DNA from: Burkholderiales bacterium
GTDB taxonomy: Bacteria > Pseudomonadota > Gammaproteobacteria > Burkholderiales > Usitatibacteraceae
DNA length: 59,900 nucleotides
Direction of reading: 5' to 3'
Assembly (NCBI GenBank): GCA_025359985.1
Contig: JANYDB010000097.1
Location: 1 to 59,900, forward strand
This document shows, one piece after another, positions 1-8,720 of this stretch; position 1 is the stretch's first letter; every line of letters begins with the position of its first letter. The notes beneath the pieces were generated by a model, which was given only the letters and a program-made list of their open reading frames with translations, made no database searches and was not told where the DNA came from. The position numbers and the translations under genes are program-made.

Positions 1-1194
1 TTTAAGGCACTGAAATCTACTGGTGCGACCGAGGTGGCGATGGCGATCAACGCCGGTGCTATCAAAGAAATGGCGTTTAAGGTTGAGCAGGCTGCCATCT
101 GTGCCATTGGTAGCGCCTATCGCTATACCGCCACCAAAAAAACCGACACCCAAAATGTTGGCCGATCTTTAACCTTCGTGATCAACGGCAAGTACGACGA
201 GAAAGTCCTGAAAGCGGCTATCAAGCACGGCGAAGCCATCGGCGAGGGCATGAGCCTGACGCGCAATCTGGGCGATTTGCCGCCCAATATTGCGACCCCG
301 GCTTACTTGGCCAATACCGCAAAAGATCTGGCCAAAGCCTATAAATTTAAGTGCACCATCCTTGAGAAAAAAGACATGGAAAAACTGGGCATGAATACCC
401 TGCTCTCCGTCTCCAAGGGTTCATATCTGCCACCCAAATTTGTGGTGCTTGAACACAGCGGCGGGAAAAAAGGTGCAGCGCCCGTGGTGCTGGTTGGCAA
501 AGGCATTACCTTTGATACCGGCGGCATCTCGATCAAACCATCCGCCGAAATGGATGAAATGAAATACGATATGTGCGGCGCAGGCTCGATGCTGGGCGTG
601 ATGAAAACGGTCGGCATGATGAAGCTTCCATTGAATATCGTGATGCTGGTCCCGACCTGCGAAAACATGCCGGGCGGTAATGCTACCCGTCCAGGCGACA
701 TCGTCAAATCGATGTCTGGCCAGACCGTTGAAATCCTCAATACCGATGCCGAAGGCCGTCTGATTCTGTGTGATGCGCTGACCTATGCAGAGCGCTTCAA
801 GCCTGCCTGTGTGGTGGATGCCGCCACACTGACCGGCGCGATGGTCATTGCGCTGGGCCATGTCACCACTGGCATATTCGCCAATGATGACAAGCTTGGC
901 GCGGAATTAGTTGATGCAGGCAACACCGCACATGACAAAGCCTGGCTATTGCCGATGGGCGAAGAGTATGACGAAGGATTGAAATCAAACTTCGCCGACA
1001 TCCCGAATATCGGCGCAGGCCGTGCCGGTGGCTCTATTACGGCGGCATGCTTTTTAGCGCGCTTTGCGGGCAAATACAAATGGGCTCATCTGGATATCGC
1101 CGGTACTGCATGGACTTCAGGTGCCCACAAAGGCGCAACCGGACGCCCTGTACCTTTGCTGGCGAAATTTTTAATGAAGCGCGCAGGCGTTTAA
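1..1194 (+). CDS. pepA: Leucyl aminopeptidase PepA, 5' end outside the window
   Basis: Cytosolic M17 dizinc/dimanganese aminopeptidase that removes N-terminal residues from peptides; in some bacteria PepA also binds DNA at recombination sites. The frame is open from base 1, so the gene is cut by the window edge and the ATG at 34 is internal. Visible family marks are [15 protein letters not shown] near base 500, with the metal-binding Lys and Asp, and the signature NTDAEGRL near base 740, followed by the conserved DAATLTGA stretch. The C-terminus is complete, ending in tandem TAA TAA. In betaproteobacteria pepA commonly precedes holC and valS, as here. The 195 bases downstream contain a weak imperfect inverted repeat (GGCGGGTAG near 1215 with CTGCCCGCC near 1262) and a pyrimidine-rich tract before holC. 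Confidence 0.95.
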   Translation, partial: FKALKSTGATEVAMAINAGAIKEMAFKVEQAAICAIGSAYRYTATKKTDTQNVGRSLTFVINGKYDEKVLKAAIKHGEAIGEGMSLTRNLGDLPPNIATPAYLANTAKDLAKAYKFKCTILEKKDMEKLGMNTLLSVSKGSYLPPKFVVLEHSGGKKGAAPVVLVGKGITFDTGGISIKPSAEMDEMKYDMCGAGSMLGVMKTVGMMKLPLNIVMLVPTCENMPGGNATRPGDIVKSMSGQTVEILNTDAEGRLILCDALTYAERFKPACVVDAATLTGAMVIALGHVTTGIFANDDKLGAELVDAGNTAHDKAWLLPMGEEYDEGLKSNFADIPNIGAGRAGGSITAACFLARFAGKYKWAHLDIAGTAWTSGAHKGATGRPVPLLAKFLMKRAGV

Positions 1195-1389
1195 TAAGCA
1201 ATGTTCAATGAATGATGGCGGGTAGTTGGTTCAGGCTTGCTAGTATTTTTTTAAAGCCATGCTGCCCGCCTCATTGTTTGTGTCCATCTGATTTTCTATC
1301 TTTTGCTTTTCCCTTCCTCTCTCTGTTTTTCTGAGCGTGAGTTCCCTTGGAGGAAGGCTTTCATGCTACCTGCACATGCTTGAACGGAT

Positions 1390-1824
1390 ATGACCGACGT
1401 TAAGTTTTTTTTCAATGTGGATCACAAGCTCAACTACGCCTGTAAGGTCGCGAAAAAGGCGTTTGAAAGTGGTCTCAAGCTGGTGGTGTACGCCCCGGAC
1501 AGCGCACGCGCAGAAGAATTTGATCGACTCTTGTGGACCTTTGCGCCGCTAGCGTTTGTGCCGCATGTTCGCGCCGAAAATATACTGGCCATTGATACGC
1601 CGATCATTATTGCAACCGACGACAAAGCACTGCCACATCATCAGGCGTTGCTGAATTTGGGCAATGAGCCGCCACCTTTTTTTAGCCGCTTTGAACATCT
1701 GCGTGAAATTGTTTCGATGGACGAAGAAGATCGCGGTTATGCACGCGAGCGTTCGAAATTTTATAAATCGCGCGGCTTCAATGTCATAAACCAGGATGCG
1801 AAAGTAGCCCCATCACATGGATAA
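1390..1824 (+). CDS. holC: DNA polymerase III chi subunit HolC
   Basis: Clamp-loader accessory subunit that links the replicative polymerase to single-strand binding protein through SSB's C-terminal tail, usually paired with psi (HolD). The 144-residue length fits the family. The protein starts with the typical VKFFFNV strand and carries the conserved ACKVAKKAFESG helix, then the LLWTF and FVPH blocks; the C-terminal helix with RGYARERSKFYKSRGF is also typical. The start at 1390 has only a weak AACGGA-like ribosome site. The stop overlaps the next ORF by 8 bases (ATGGATAA), which suggests translational coupling. Its position between pepA and valS matches the conserved betaproteobacterial order. 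Confidence 0.92.
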   Translation: MTDVKFFFNVDHKLNYACKVAKKAFESGLKLVVYAPDSARAEEFDRLLWTFAPLAFVPHVRAENILAIDTPIIIATDDKALPHHQALLNLGNEPPPFFSRFEHLREIVSMDEEDRGYARERSKFYKSRGFNVINQDAKVAPSHG

Positions 1825-2254
1825 AGATCACGAACTCACCGATAAGGTCGATGCGCTGCTGAGCAAGCATGGCTTTGGTCATACGCCGTCAAACGGCTTG
1901 GGGAACACGCCATCAAGTCGCGATACTGCGCTGGATGATCGCAATATCCCGGTGCTGACCGAAGTTATTGACGCGCCCGCGTGGAATGCAGAGGCCGCTG
2001 CGCGGCCCTCCAACGCTATCAAACAGTTAAACGATGATGAAATTGATGGCCTCTCGCATGAAATTTTTACTCGTGTGTTTGATCGTATTGATGCCGAGCT
2101 CGCCACAAAACTAGAGGCCCGGCTGGCCGCGCAGTTAACTACCCACATCAATAGCGCAGTAACGCATGTATTGGGTGATTTGCGCCAGGACATCGCAAAT
2201 GAAATAGGCGATGCCGTCAACGCAGCGCTGGCTGACCATCTGCGTAAAAAATAA
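1817..2254 (+). CDS. Small helical protein between holC and valS, function unknown
   Basis: 145 residues, acidic and Ala-rich. The first 80 residues are low in order-promoting residues. The last 65, from about EIFTRVFDRIDAELATKLEA, are predicted by eye to form a long amphipathic helix, possibly a coiled coil, ending in DHLRKK. It overlaps holC by 8 bases and lies 62 bases before valS, so it is probably co-transcribed with both. A small protein of this kind between holC and valS is familiar in Burkholderiales, where I recall the label DUF2486; I cannot confirm membership without a profile search. No catalytic motif, signal peptide or membrane segment is visible. Confidence 0.7.
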   Translation: MDKDHELTDKVDALLSKHGFGHTPSNGLGNTPSSRDTALDDRNIPVLTEVIDAPAWNAEAAARPSNAIKQLNDDEIDGLSHEIFTRVFDRIDAELATKLEARLAAQLTTHINSAVTHVLGDLRQDIANEIGDAVNAALADHLRKK

Positions 2255-2316
2255 TAGGCGCGGCCTGAATTTTTGAACGAACTTTTAGCGCATTTTTAAA
2301 GTATTTTGAAAGTAAT

Positions 2317-5202
2317 ATGAATACCCCAGCACTGACATTATCCCTAACATCAGCGCCAGCACCAGCCGCGTCTGCGTCCGAGTTGGCTAAATCATTTGAT
2401 CCCAAAGCCATTGAATCCTGCTGGTATCCCCGCTGGGAACAAGCCGGTTATTTCAAGCACTCTCAAGGCCACACCAAGCCCGCGTATTGCATCCAATTGC
2501 CCCCACCAAATGTGACCGGCACGCTGCACATGGGACATGCCTTCCAGCAAACACTGATGGATACGATGATTCGCTATCACCGCATGCAGGGCGACAACAC
2601 TAACTGGGTGGTTGGCACCGATCATGCCGGTATCGCCACGCAGATTGTAGTGGAACGCCAATTGCAGGCTGAAGGTAAATCGCGCCATGATTTAGGCCGG
2701 GAAGATTTCATCAAACGCGTGTGGGATTGGAAACAGGAATCCGGCTCCACCATCACGTGCCAAATGCGCCGTCTGGGCGATTCCGCCAATTGGGATTACG
2801 CCGACACCGAAAGTCAGCAGGCCGGTTATTTCACGATGGATGCCAAGATGTCTGCCGCTGTTGCCGAAGTGTTTGTAAAGCTTCATGAGCAAGGCTTGAT
2901 TTATCGCGGCAAGCGGCTGGTGAATTGGGATCCGGTGCTGGGCACGGCGGTTTCAGATTTGGAAGTGGTCAGCCAGGAAGAGGAAGGCAAGATTTGGGAA
3001 ATTTTATATCCGTTTGCCGACGGGCCGATTGATGGTTTGAAGGGCTTGACCGTCGCCACCACGAGGCCTGAAACCATGCTGGGTGACGTCGCGGTCGCAG
3101 TGAATCCCGATGATGAGCGCTATCAGGCGTTTGTCGGCAAGCTACTTATGCTGCCGCTTTGTAATCGCACGATTCCCGTCATTGCCGATCATTATGTAGA
3201 TAAAGCGTTTGGGACGGGCTGCGTGAAAATCACGCCTGCGCATGACTTTAATGACTATGCGATTGGGCAACGGCATAAGCTGCCGATCATGAGCATGCTG
3301 ACGCTGACCGCAAAAGTTTATGATGGCGCCCCTGAGGCTTATCGAGCCTTGGATCGCTTTGATGCCCGCAAAAAAATTCTAAAGGATTTGGAAACAGGTG
3401 AATGGTTAGTCTCAGAAAAAAAACACAAGCTCAACGTCCCTCGCTCAGATCGCACTGGCGTCATCCTCGAACCGATGCTCACCGATCAGTGGTTTGTCAA
3501 AATGGACGGCCTTGCTGAACGCGGGTTAAAGGCTGTTGCCGATGGTGACGTAAAATTTTTCCCGGATCATTGGTCTGCCACTTATAACCATTGGCTCGGC
3601 AATATTCAGGACTGGTGCATATCGCGTCAGCTATGGTGGGGTCATCAGATTCCGGCTTGGTACGATAATGCGGGCAATATCTATGTCGCTCGCACTGAAG
3701 CGGAAGCCATCACTAAAGCGGGTGGGAAAGTGCTGAAGCGTGATCCTGACGTCCTTGACACCTGGTTCTCCTCCGCTCTCATCCCCTTCACTTCGCTCGG
3801 CTGGCCCAGCACGGATGAAAAAACGCTGGCGGATATGAAAGCGTTTTTGCCGTCAAATGTGTTGGTCACGGGCAACGACATTATCTTCTTCTGGGTGGCG
3901 CGGATGATTATGATGACGCTGCACTTTACGGAAAAAGTTCCCTTCAAGCACGTCTACATCAACGCGATGGTGCGTGATGCCGAAGGACAGAAAATGTCCA
4001 AATCCAAGGGCAATACGCTCGACCCACTCGACTTGATTGATGGTATCGAACTGGAGCCGCTGGTTGAGAAATCGACCAAAGGCTTGATGCTCGCGGCGCA
4101 TAAAGAAAAAGCGGAAAAATATATTCGCAAGAATTTTCCCAAAGGCATTCCGGCTTATGGCACCGATGCACTGCGCTTTACGTTTACGGCGTTAGCACCG
4201 CTGTCACTCACGCTGAATTTCGATTTATCGCGCTGCGAAGGTTATCGTAATTTTTGCAATAAATTGTGGAACGCAACACGCTTTGTGTTGATGAATATTG
4301 AAGGCAAAGACGTCGGGCTAGATGAATCGCTACCCGTTCAATTATCCCAAGCTGACAAATGGATCATCAGCCAGCTACAGCACGCTGAAGCTGATGTAGA
4401 AAAAGGTTTTAACGAATATCGCTTCGACAATGTGGCGGCGACAATTTATAAATTCGTATGGGATGAATATTGTGATTGGTATGTGGAGCTGGCCAAGGTG
4501 CAGCTCCAAAACGGCAATGAAGCTCAGCAGCGCGGCACGCGCCGCACGCTGCTGCGTGTATTGGAAACAATGCTGCGTTTGGCGCATCCGATTATTCCGT
4601 TCATCACGGAGGAATTATGGCAAAAAGTTGCGCCCTTGATTGGCCGTGCGAAGGCAGACGGAAGCGATTCCATCATGCTCGCTCAGTACCCGAAAGCAGA
4701 TTTATCGCGAATTGATGAATCAGCAGAGCAGTTTATTGCCACGCTCAAAGAAATCACCAACGCCGCGCGAAATTTGCGTAGTGAATTGGGCCTATCGCCG
4801 GGCGAAAAAGTGCCTGCGCTGTTAGCGCTAGAAAATAATAAAAACTCTAGCACTGGTGCGGCGTTTGAAGCATTTTTACCCTACTTACAAGCGTTAGCGC
4901 GGATCTCCGATATTTCAATCGTAACTACCTTTCCGGATGCAGATGCACCGGTAGCAATCGGCGGCGGTGCCCGGATCATGCTGAAAGTAGAAATTGATGT
5001 CCCCGCCGAACTCGAGCGGTTGACTAAAGAGATCGCCAAGCTTGAGATTGAAATTGCCAAGGCTCAGGTGAAGTTGGGCAACGCCAGCTTTGTGGATCGC
5101 GCACCACCCACCGTGGTGGTGTTGGAAAAAGAACGGCTGGCAAGCTTTGTGAGCAAGGTCGGCACCATGCGTGCGCAGTTGGAGAAGCTTCGCCTAAACT
5201 AA
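2317..5202 (+). CDS. valS: Valyl-tRNA synthetase
   Basis: Class I aminoacyl-tRNA synthetase that charges tRNA-Val and edits misactivated Thr. It has 961 residues, the normal length. The HIGH signature appears as HMGH at residues 71-74 in the PPPNVTGTL context, and KMSKS is at 559-563. The CP1 editing insert lies between ([19 protein letters not shown]), then the anticodon-binding domain, and a C-terminal coiled-coil arm begins near [13 protein letters not shown]. The N-terminus has about 25 extra residues rich in Ala, Pro and Ser before the conserved SFDPKAIE block; the 2317 start has only a GAAAG-like ribosome site, so a slightly later start is possible. Near residue 845 a short NSSTGAA insertion sits in a loop; its DNA resembles sequence in aceF (see findings). 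Confidence 0.97.
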   Translation: MNTPALTLSLTSAPAPAASASELAKSFDPKAIESCWYPRWEQAGYFKHSQGHTKPAYCIQLPPPNVTGTLHMGHAFQQTLMDTMIRYHRMQGDNTNWVVGTDHAGIATQIVVERQLQAEGKSRHDLGREDFIKRVWDWKQESGSTITCQMRRLGDSANWDYADTESQQAGYFTMDAKMSAAVAEVFVKLHEQGLIYRGKRLVNWDPVLGTAVSDLEVVSQEEEGKIWEILYPFADGPIDGLKGLTVATTRPETMLGDVAVAVNPDDERYQAFVGKLLMLPLCNRTIPVIADHYVDKAFGTGCVKITPAHDFNDYAIGQRHKLPIMSMLTLTAKVYDGAPEAYRALDRFDARKKILKDLETGEWLVSEKKHKLNVPRSDRTGVILEPMLTDQWFVKMDGLAERGLKAVADGDVKFFPDHWSATYNHWLGNIQDWCISRQLWWGHQIPAWYDNAGNIYVARTEAEAITKAGGKVLKRDPDVLDTWFSSALIPFTSLGWPSTDEKTLADMKAFLPSNVLVTGNDIIFFWVARMIMMTLHFTEKVPFKHVYINAMVRDAEGQKMSKSKGNTLDPLDLIDGIELEPLVEKSTKGLMLAAHKEKAEKYIRKNFPKGIPAYGTDALRFTFTALAPLSLTLNFDLSRCEGYRNFCNKLWNATRFVLMNIEGKDVGLDESLPVQLSQADKWIISQLQHAEADVEKGFNEYRFDNVAATIYKFVWDEYCDWYVELAKVQLQNGNEAQQRGTRRTLLRVLETMLRLAHPIIPFITEELWQKVAPLIGRAKADGSDSIMLAQYPKADLSRIDESAEQFIATLKEITNAARNLRSELGLSPGEKVPALLALENNKNSSTGAAFEAFLPYLQALARISDISIVTTFPDADAPVAIGGGARIMLKVEIDVPAELERLTKEIAKLEIEIAKAQVKLGNASFVDRAPPTVVVLEKERLASFVSKVGTMRAQLEKLRLN

Positions 5203-5263
5203 GCCAGGCGCACCTTACCCATTACAACTCCATGCAACAAATCGCCTGTTAACATCCATACTT

Positions 5264-6538
5264 ATGCCTATTCCGCAGGCACTTCGTTCGCTACGCTCAC
5301 CTAATTTTCGCGCCTACTATATTGGCCAGGCGATTTCGCAATTGGGCTCGTGGATGCAATCAGTAGCGCTGATGTGGTTTACATATCGGCTCACTGGTTC
5401 CACCGCCTCTACAGGCCTCATAGGCTTTCTGGCGATGGTGCCTTATATCCTGATCACACCGCTGGCCGGTGCGCTCTCGGATCGTGTCAGCCGCCGCAAA
5501 CTGCTGATCACCGTGCAAGCGTTGCTGCTGCTGCACGCCAGCGCATTGACCGCAGTGACTTATGCAGGTGCGATCACCCTGACATGGCTGGGACTGTTTG
5601 CGTTCCTACAGGGTATTTTAAACGGCCTGGAAGTGCCCACCCGCCATGCTTTTTTTGTGCAGCTCATTGAAAACAAAGCCGACCTGCCCAACGCGATTGC
5701 GCTCAATTCAATCAACATCAATGGCACCCGCATGATCGGGCCTGCGCTGGGCGGGCTGGTGATTGCGCGACTGGGCGAGGCGGCGTGTTTTGGCCTGAAT
5801 GCCCTGTCCTATCTGGCGGTGCTGGTACAGCTCATCCGCATCAAGCCAAATGAAGGCGAGAGAAAAATATCGCCCCATTCATTTGCCAAGGATGTAATGG
5901 ATGGCTGGCGGTTCGCACTTACACATCCGGTGATTCGCACACTCTTGCTGATGGTCGGCGCGGTCTCGTTTGCCATCAGCCCATACACAATTTTAATGCC
6001 AGCCATCTCCATCGATACCTTCGGTCGCGGCGCAGAATTAAATGGCCTGTTCCTAAGCTCAGTCGGCTTGGGAGCGCTGCTTGGTGCAATTATTTTTGCG
6101 CTACGAACCCATGTGCGTGGCTTGTCGCGATGGGTAACGATCACGGCATTGATTGCGGCCTGCGGTGTTATCGGCTTCGCTTTTTCGCGCAACCAATGGC
6201 TGTCATTTTTATTTATGGCGATGACGGGGATGGGTCTGATGGGCACCTCGGTCTGTGTGAACACCATTATTCAATCCATTGTTGATGAAGACCATCGCGG
6301 ACGCGTGGTGAGTATTTATTCAACCTTTTTTATCGGTGCGGCCCCGCTGAGTCATCTGATCATGGGCGCCTTGGCCGAATCTATCGGCGCGCCGCGAACC
6401 TTCCTGGTTTGCGGCATCATAGGCTTGCTGGCGGCCTTGCTTTACTGGCTGTATCAGCCGCGCTTGCGCGCGCACATTCGACCGCATTATGAGAAGCACG
6501 GCATTATTGCCACAACCATTCCCGAGGTGGAAAAATGA
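5264..6538 (+). CDS. MFS transporter, EntS-like
   Basis: Inner-membrane secondary transporter of 424 residues with about 12 hydrophobic segments. The N-terminus (SLRSPNFRAYYIGQAISQLGSW) and the loop DRVSRRKLL match the MFS_3 / EntS-like group, which includes proton-driven exporters of siderophores and drugs. No siderophore genes are nearby, so the substrate is unknown. Its stop overlaps the start of the following enoyl-CoA hydratase by ATGA (6535-6538), a coupled arrangement that suggests joint expression rather than an obvious functional link. Confidence 0.88.
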   Translation: MPIPQALRSLRSPNFRAYYIGQAISQLGSWMQSVALMWFTYRLTGSTASTGLIGFLAMVPYILITPLAGALSDRVSRRKLLITVQALLLLHASALTAVTYAGAITLTWLGLFAFLQGILNGLEVPTRHAFFVQLIENKADLPNAIALNSININGTRMIGPALGGLVIARLGEAACFGLNALSYLAVLVQLIRIKPNEGERKISPHSFAKDVMDGWRFALTHPVIRTLLLMVGAVSFAISPYTILMPAISIDTFGRGAELNGLFLSSVGLGALLGAIIFALRTHVRGLSRWVTITALIAACGVIGFAFSRNQWLSFLFMAMTGMGLMGTSVCVNTIIQSIVDEDHRGRVVSIYSTFFIGAAPLSHLIMGALAESIGAPRTFLVCGIIGLLAALLYWLYQPRLRAHIRPHYEKHGIIATTIPEVEK

Positions 6539-7347
6539 ACACCCGCATTAAAAGCACCACAGTCCTGTTTGCGCAGCACGGCTGCATCGGCACGATGACC
6601 TTTAATCGCCCCGAAGTATTTAACGCGATGTCGAGTGAACTGATTCTCGCGTTTCGCGATCTCACCGCCGAGCTGAAAAAATCGGCTACCTTGCGGGTGC
6701 TGATAATAAAAGGCGCGGGCAAAGCGTTTTTGGCAGGCGGTGATGTCAGCCAGTTTTATAAAGAGCAGGACAACATCAGTGAAACCGTAAAGCCACTGGG
6801 AGATGCGCTGCACGAAGGAATTATCAATATTCGCACCATGCCGTTTCCAGTGATCGCGCAGGTGCAGGGAGCCTGTGCCGGGGCGGGCCTGAGCTTGATG
6901 CTGGCATGTGATTTTGCGCTTGCCTCAACTGCCGCACAATTCAAGACCGCTTACACGCAGATTGGCCTTTCGCCAGACGGTGGCAGCACCTATTTTTTAC
7001 CGCGTTTAATCGGCATGAAAAAAGCAACCGAGTTGATTATGTTGTCCGACGCGATCACGGCAGAACAAGCGCTTGCGCTGGGTTTAATCAATCGCGTGGT
7101 CGAGGTGGATGTAGATGCGGACGCATTGGAAACCGAAACCATGAAGCTTGCAACAAGGCTCAGTTACGGCGCGACTCAAGCCTATGCACACGCCAAGCTG
7201 CTCATCAATCAATCGTGGAATACCCCGATAAAAAAACATCTCGATGATGAGATTGCCTATTTTTCGGATTGCTCAAAAACCGCCGATTTCAAAGAAGGTG
7301 TAACCGCGTTTATGGAGAAAAGAAAACCGGTCTTTATTGGAAAATAG
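6535..7347 (+). CDS. Enoyl-CoA hydratase/isomerase family protein
   Basis: Crotonase-fold enzyme of 270 residues that would hydrate or isomerise an acyl-CoA. The order of blocks is typical: TFNRPEVFNAMSSEL near the N-terminus, the oxyanion-hole segment GKAFLAGGDVSQF, then QGACAGAGLSLMLACD, GLSPDGGSTYFLPR and a C-terminal KRKPVF tail. In the catalytic segment the first Glu of classical hydratases is not evident (AYTQIGLSPDGG), and Asp occupies the second position, so the exact reaction is uncertain. It is coupled to the MFS gene by a 4-base overlap and has GGTGG as ribosome site. A degenerate relative of this family lies at 44520-45068. Confidence 0.88.
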   Translation: MNTRIKSTTVLFAQHGCIGTMTFNRPEVFNAMSSELILAFRDLTAELKKSATLRVLIIKGAGKAFLAGGDVSQFYKEQDNISETVKPLGDALHEGIINIRTMPFPVIAQVQGACAGAGLSLMLACDFALASTAAQFKTAYTQIGLSPDGGSTYFLPRLIGMKKATELIMLSDAITAEQALALGLINRVVEVDVDADALETETMKLATRLSYGATQAYAHAKLLINQSWNTPIKKHLDDEIAYFSDCSKTADFKEGVTAFMEKRKPVFIGK

Positions 7348-7395
7348 CGGCAGCGCGGCTTGGTGTTTAATTGAGCGTTTGAATGGGCGTTTAAC

Positions 7396-7632
7396 TTAGC
7401 GTTTCGCAATAACGAACGTGAAATCTTGGGCAGTTTCTTCGGAAGACAGCAATGGATTTCCGGTCTGCTTGCAAAATGCGGCGAAGTCTTTAACCGACCC
7501 CGGGTCCGTTGCCACGATCTTTAGGGTCTGGCCCGATTCCATATCTGCCAATGCTTTTTTGGCGCGCAAAATGGGCAACGGGCAATTGAGCCCTTTTACG
7601 TCCAGCTCTTTATTGATATTAAGGGTGTTCAT
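7396..7632 (-). CDS. TusA/SirA-like sulfur carrier protein
   Basis: 78-residue sulfurtransferase-like protein. The signature GLNCPLPILRAKKAL holds the active-site Cys17-Pro18 that carries a persulfide in TusA. Full TusA acts in 2-thiouridine synthesis at tRNA wobble positions; paralogues take part in sulfur oxidation and molybdenum cofactor sulfur delivery. It sits alone on the minus strand, convergent with the hydratase gene and divergent from the rhodanese-ChrB gene. The ribosome site AGAAGG lies about 7 bases before the ATG. A link to the neighbouring rhodanese domain is possible, but the divergent orientation gives no direct support. I leave out the symbol because TusA-family paralogues are hard to tell apart. 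Confidence 0.88.
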   Translation of the reverse strand: MNTLNINKELDVKGLNCPLPILRAKKALADMESGQTLKIVATDPGSVKDFAAFCKQTGNPLLSSEETAQDFTFVIAKR

Positions 7633-7752
7633 GTTGTTGCCTTCTGATTGTTACTACCTGATGAATAGCTGGGCTGATAAAGTCCGAGCGAAACTATACC
7701 AGACAGATGGGTTCCCACCGGGGCAATACAACCCTCCTGTTAAATGCTTTTC

Positions 7753-7782
7753 TTGCAGGCTGTTACGCAAATCACGTATTAT
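7753..7782 (+). promoter_or_regulatory. Candidate sigma-70 promoter for the chromate genes
   Basis: TTGCAG at 7753-7758 and TATTAT at 7777-7782 are separated by 18 bases, a fair match to the -35 and -10 boxes. Transcription would begin near 7787-7790, at the 5' arm of the leader hairpin. This is a pattern match only. Confidence 0.35.
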
Positions 7783-7784
7783 CA

Positions 7785-7882
7785 GGGTGCGGGGTTACAC
7801 GCCCCCGTACCGATGCAAAAGCCTCGGCAAGACGGTGTCCCGTCCAAGCGCTGTGAATTCCTGACTTTATCTAAGGATCATT
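7785..7882 (+). ncRNA. Structured 5' leader of the chrB-like/chrA genes, candidate cis-regulatory RNA
   Basis: Two hairpins can be read directly. Bases 7786-7794 (GGTGCGGGG) pair with 7803-7811 (CCCCGTACC) over 9 bp including one G-U, leaving an 8-base loop. Bases 7831-7835 (GACGG) pair with 7840-7844 (CCGTC) around a TGTC loop. The first loop contains ACAC (7797-7800) that could pair with GTGT at 7835-7838, a possible loop-loop contact competing with the second stem. The region ends with an AAGGA ribosome site (7873-7877) just before the ATG at 7883. I recall a computationally predicted chrB RNA motif located before chromate-resistance genes of this type; I cannot test whether this leader matches it. 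Confidence 0.5.
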
Positions 7883-8710
7883 ATGGACACCGTTATTTCT
7901 TTAAGCACGATTGCATCTTTAGTCTCGCAGCATGGCAGCGCAGCAGCGCCGTTTATTATTGATGTGCGCCGCGAACCCGCTTTCAGCGCCGACACTCATC
8001 TCATTGCCGGTGCAACCTGGCGTGACCCATTTAGCGTCAATGATTGGGCCAAGTTTTTGCCTCGGCATCGCGCCGTGCTGGTGTATTGCGTGCATGGCTA
8101 TGAAATCAGCAAAAACACTGCTGGCGCATTATGTGCAGCCGGTATTCAGGCCCGCTATTTGGAAGGCGGCATCGAGGCATGGCGCGCAGCGGGTGGTGCC
8201 ACCGCGAAAAAATCAGCGCATATGGCCCTTCCCTCCATGGCTAACATGCCCAGCGTTTGGGTCACGCGGGAACGTCCGAAAATTGATCGCATTGCGTGTC
8301 CATGGCTGGTGCGCCGGTTCATTGATCCGTTGGCGAAGTTTGTCTATGTGCCGGCCCATGAGGTGTCTGGTTACGCCGAAAAAAATAATGCCATCGCCTA
8401 TGATGTACCAAATGTGCAATTCACCCATCGCGGCGATTTATGCAGCTTTGATGCGCTGATCGCAGATTTTGAGCTTTATGATGCCGCTCTGGATAGTCTT
8501 GCCAGGATCGTACGCGGGGCCGACACGGGTATGCCCGATCTGACGCCGCAATCGAATGGGTTACTGGCGGTGTCGTTAGGGCTTTCCGCGCTCTATCCGG
8601 ATGATCATGAAATGCTGAAGCATGGCATGGTGATTTACGATGCGCTGTATGTCTGGCTCAAAAGCGCGCGCACCGAAATTCATAATGCTGATTTATTTAA
8701 AAAATCATGA
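7883..8710 (+). CDS. Rhodanese domain fused to a ChrB C-terminal domain
   Basis: 275 residues. Residues about 5-105 form a rhodanese-like domain with active-site loop CVHGYE at Cys69 and the closing YLEGGIEAWRAAG block. Residues about 125-270 match the ChrB C-terminal (chromate resistance) family: VTRERPKIDRIACPWLVRRFIDP, then FTHRGDLCSF and GADTG. ChrB proteins are linked to chromate sensing or resistance; the rhodanese part could handle sulfur or thiols. The gene lies 10 bases before chrA and follows the structured leader, so it is probably the first gene of a chromate operon. Whether this fusion senses chromate or acts as an enzyme cannot be told from the sequence. Confidence 0.85.
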   Translation: MDTVISLSTIASLVSQHGSAAAPFIIDVRREPAFSADTHLIAGATWRDPFSVNDWAKFLPRHRAVLVYCVHGYEISKNTAGALCAAGIQARYLEGGIEAWRAAGGATAKKSAHMALPSMANMPSVWVTRERPKIDRIACPWLVRRFIDPLAKFVYVPAHEVSGYAEKNNAIAYDVPNVQFTHRGDLCSFDALIADFELYDAALDSLARIVRGADTGMPDLTPQSNGLLAVSLGLSALYPDDHEMLKHGMVIYDALYVWLKSARTEIHNADLFKKS

Positions 8711-8720
8711 TCGCTAACTC

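Noticed and set aside
1215-1271. Terminator after pepA
   Set aside because: The GGCGGGTAG/CTGCCCGCC stem has a loop of about 37 bases and no U-run after it.
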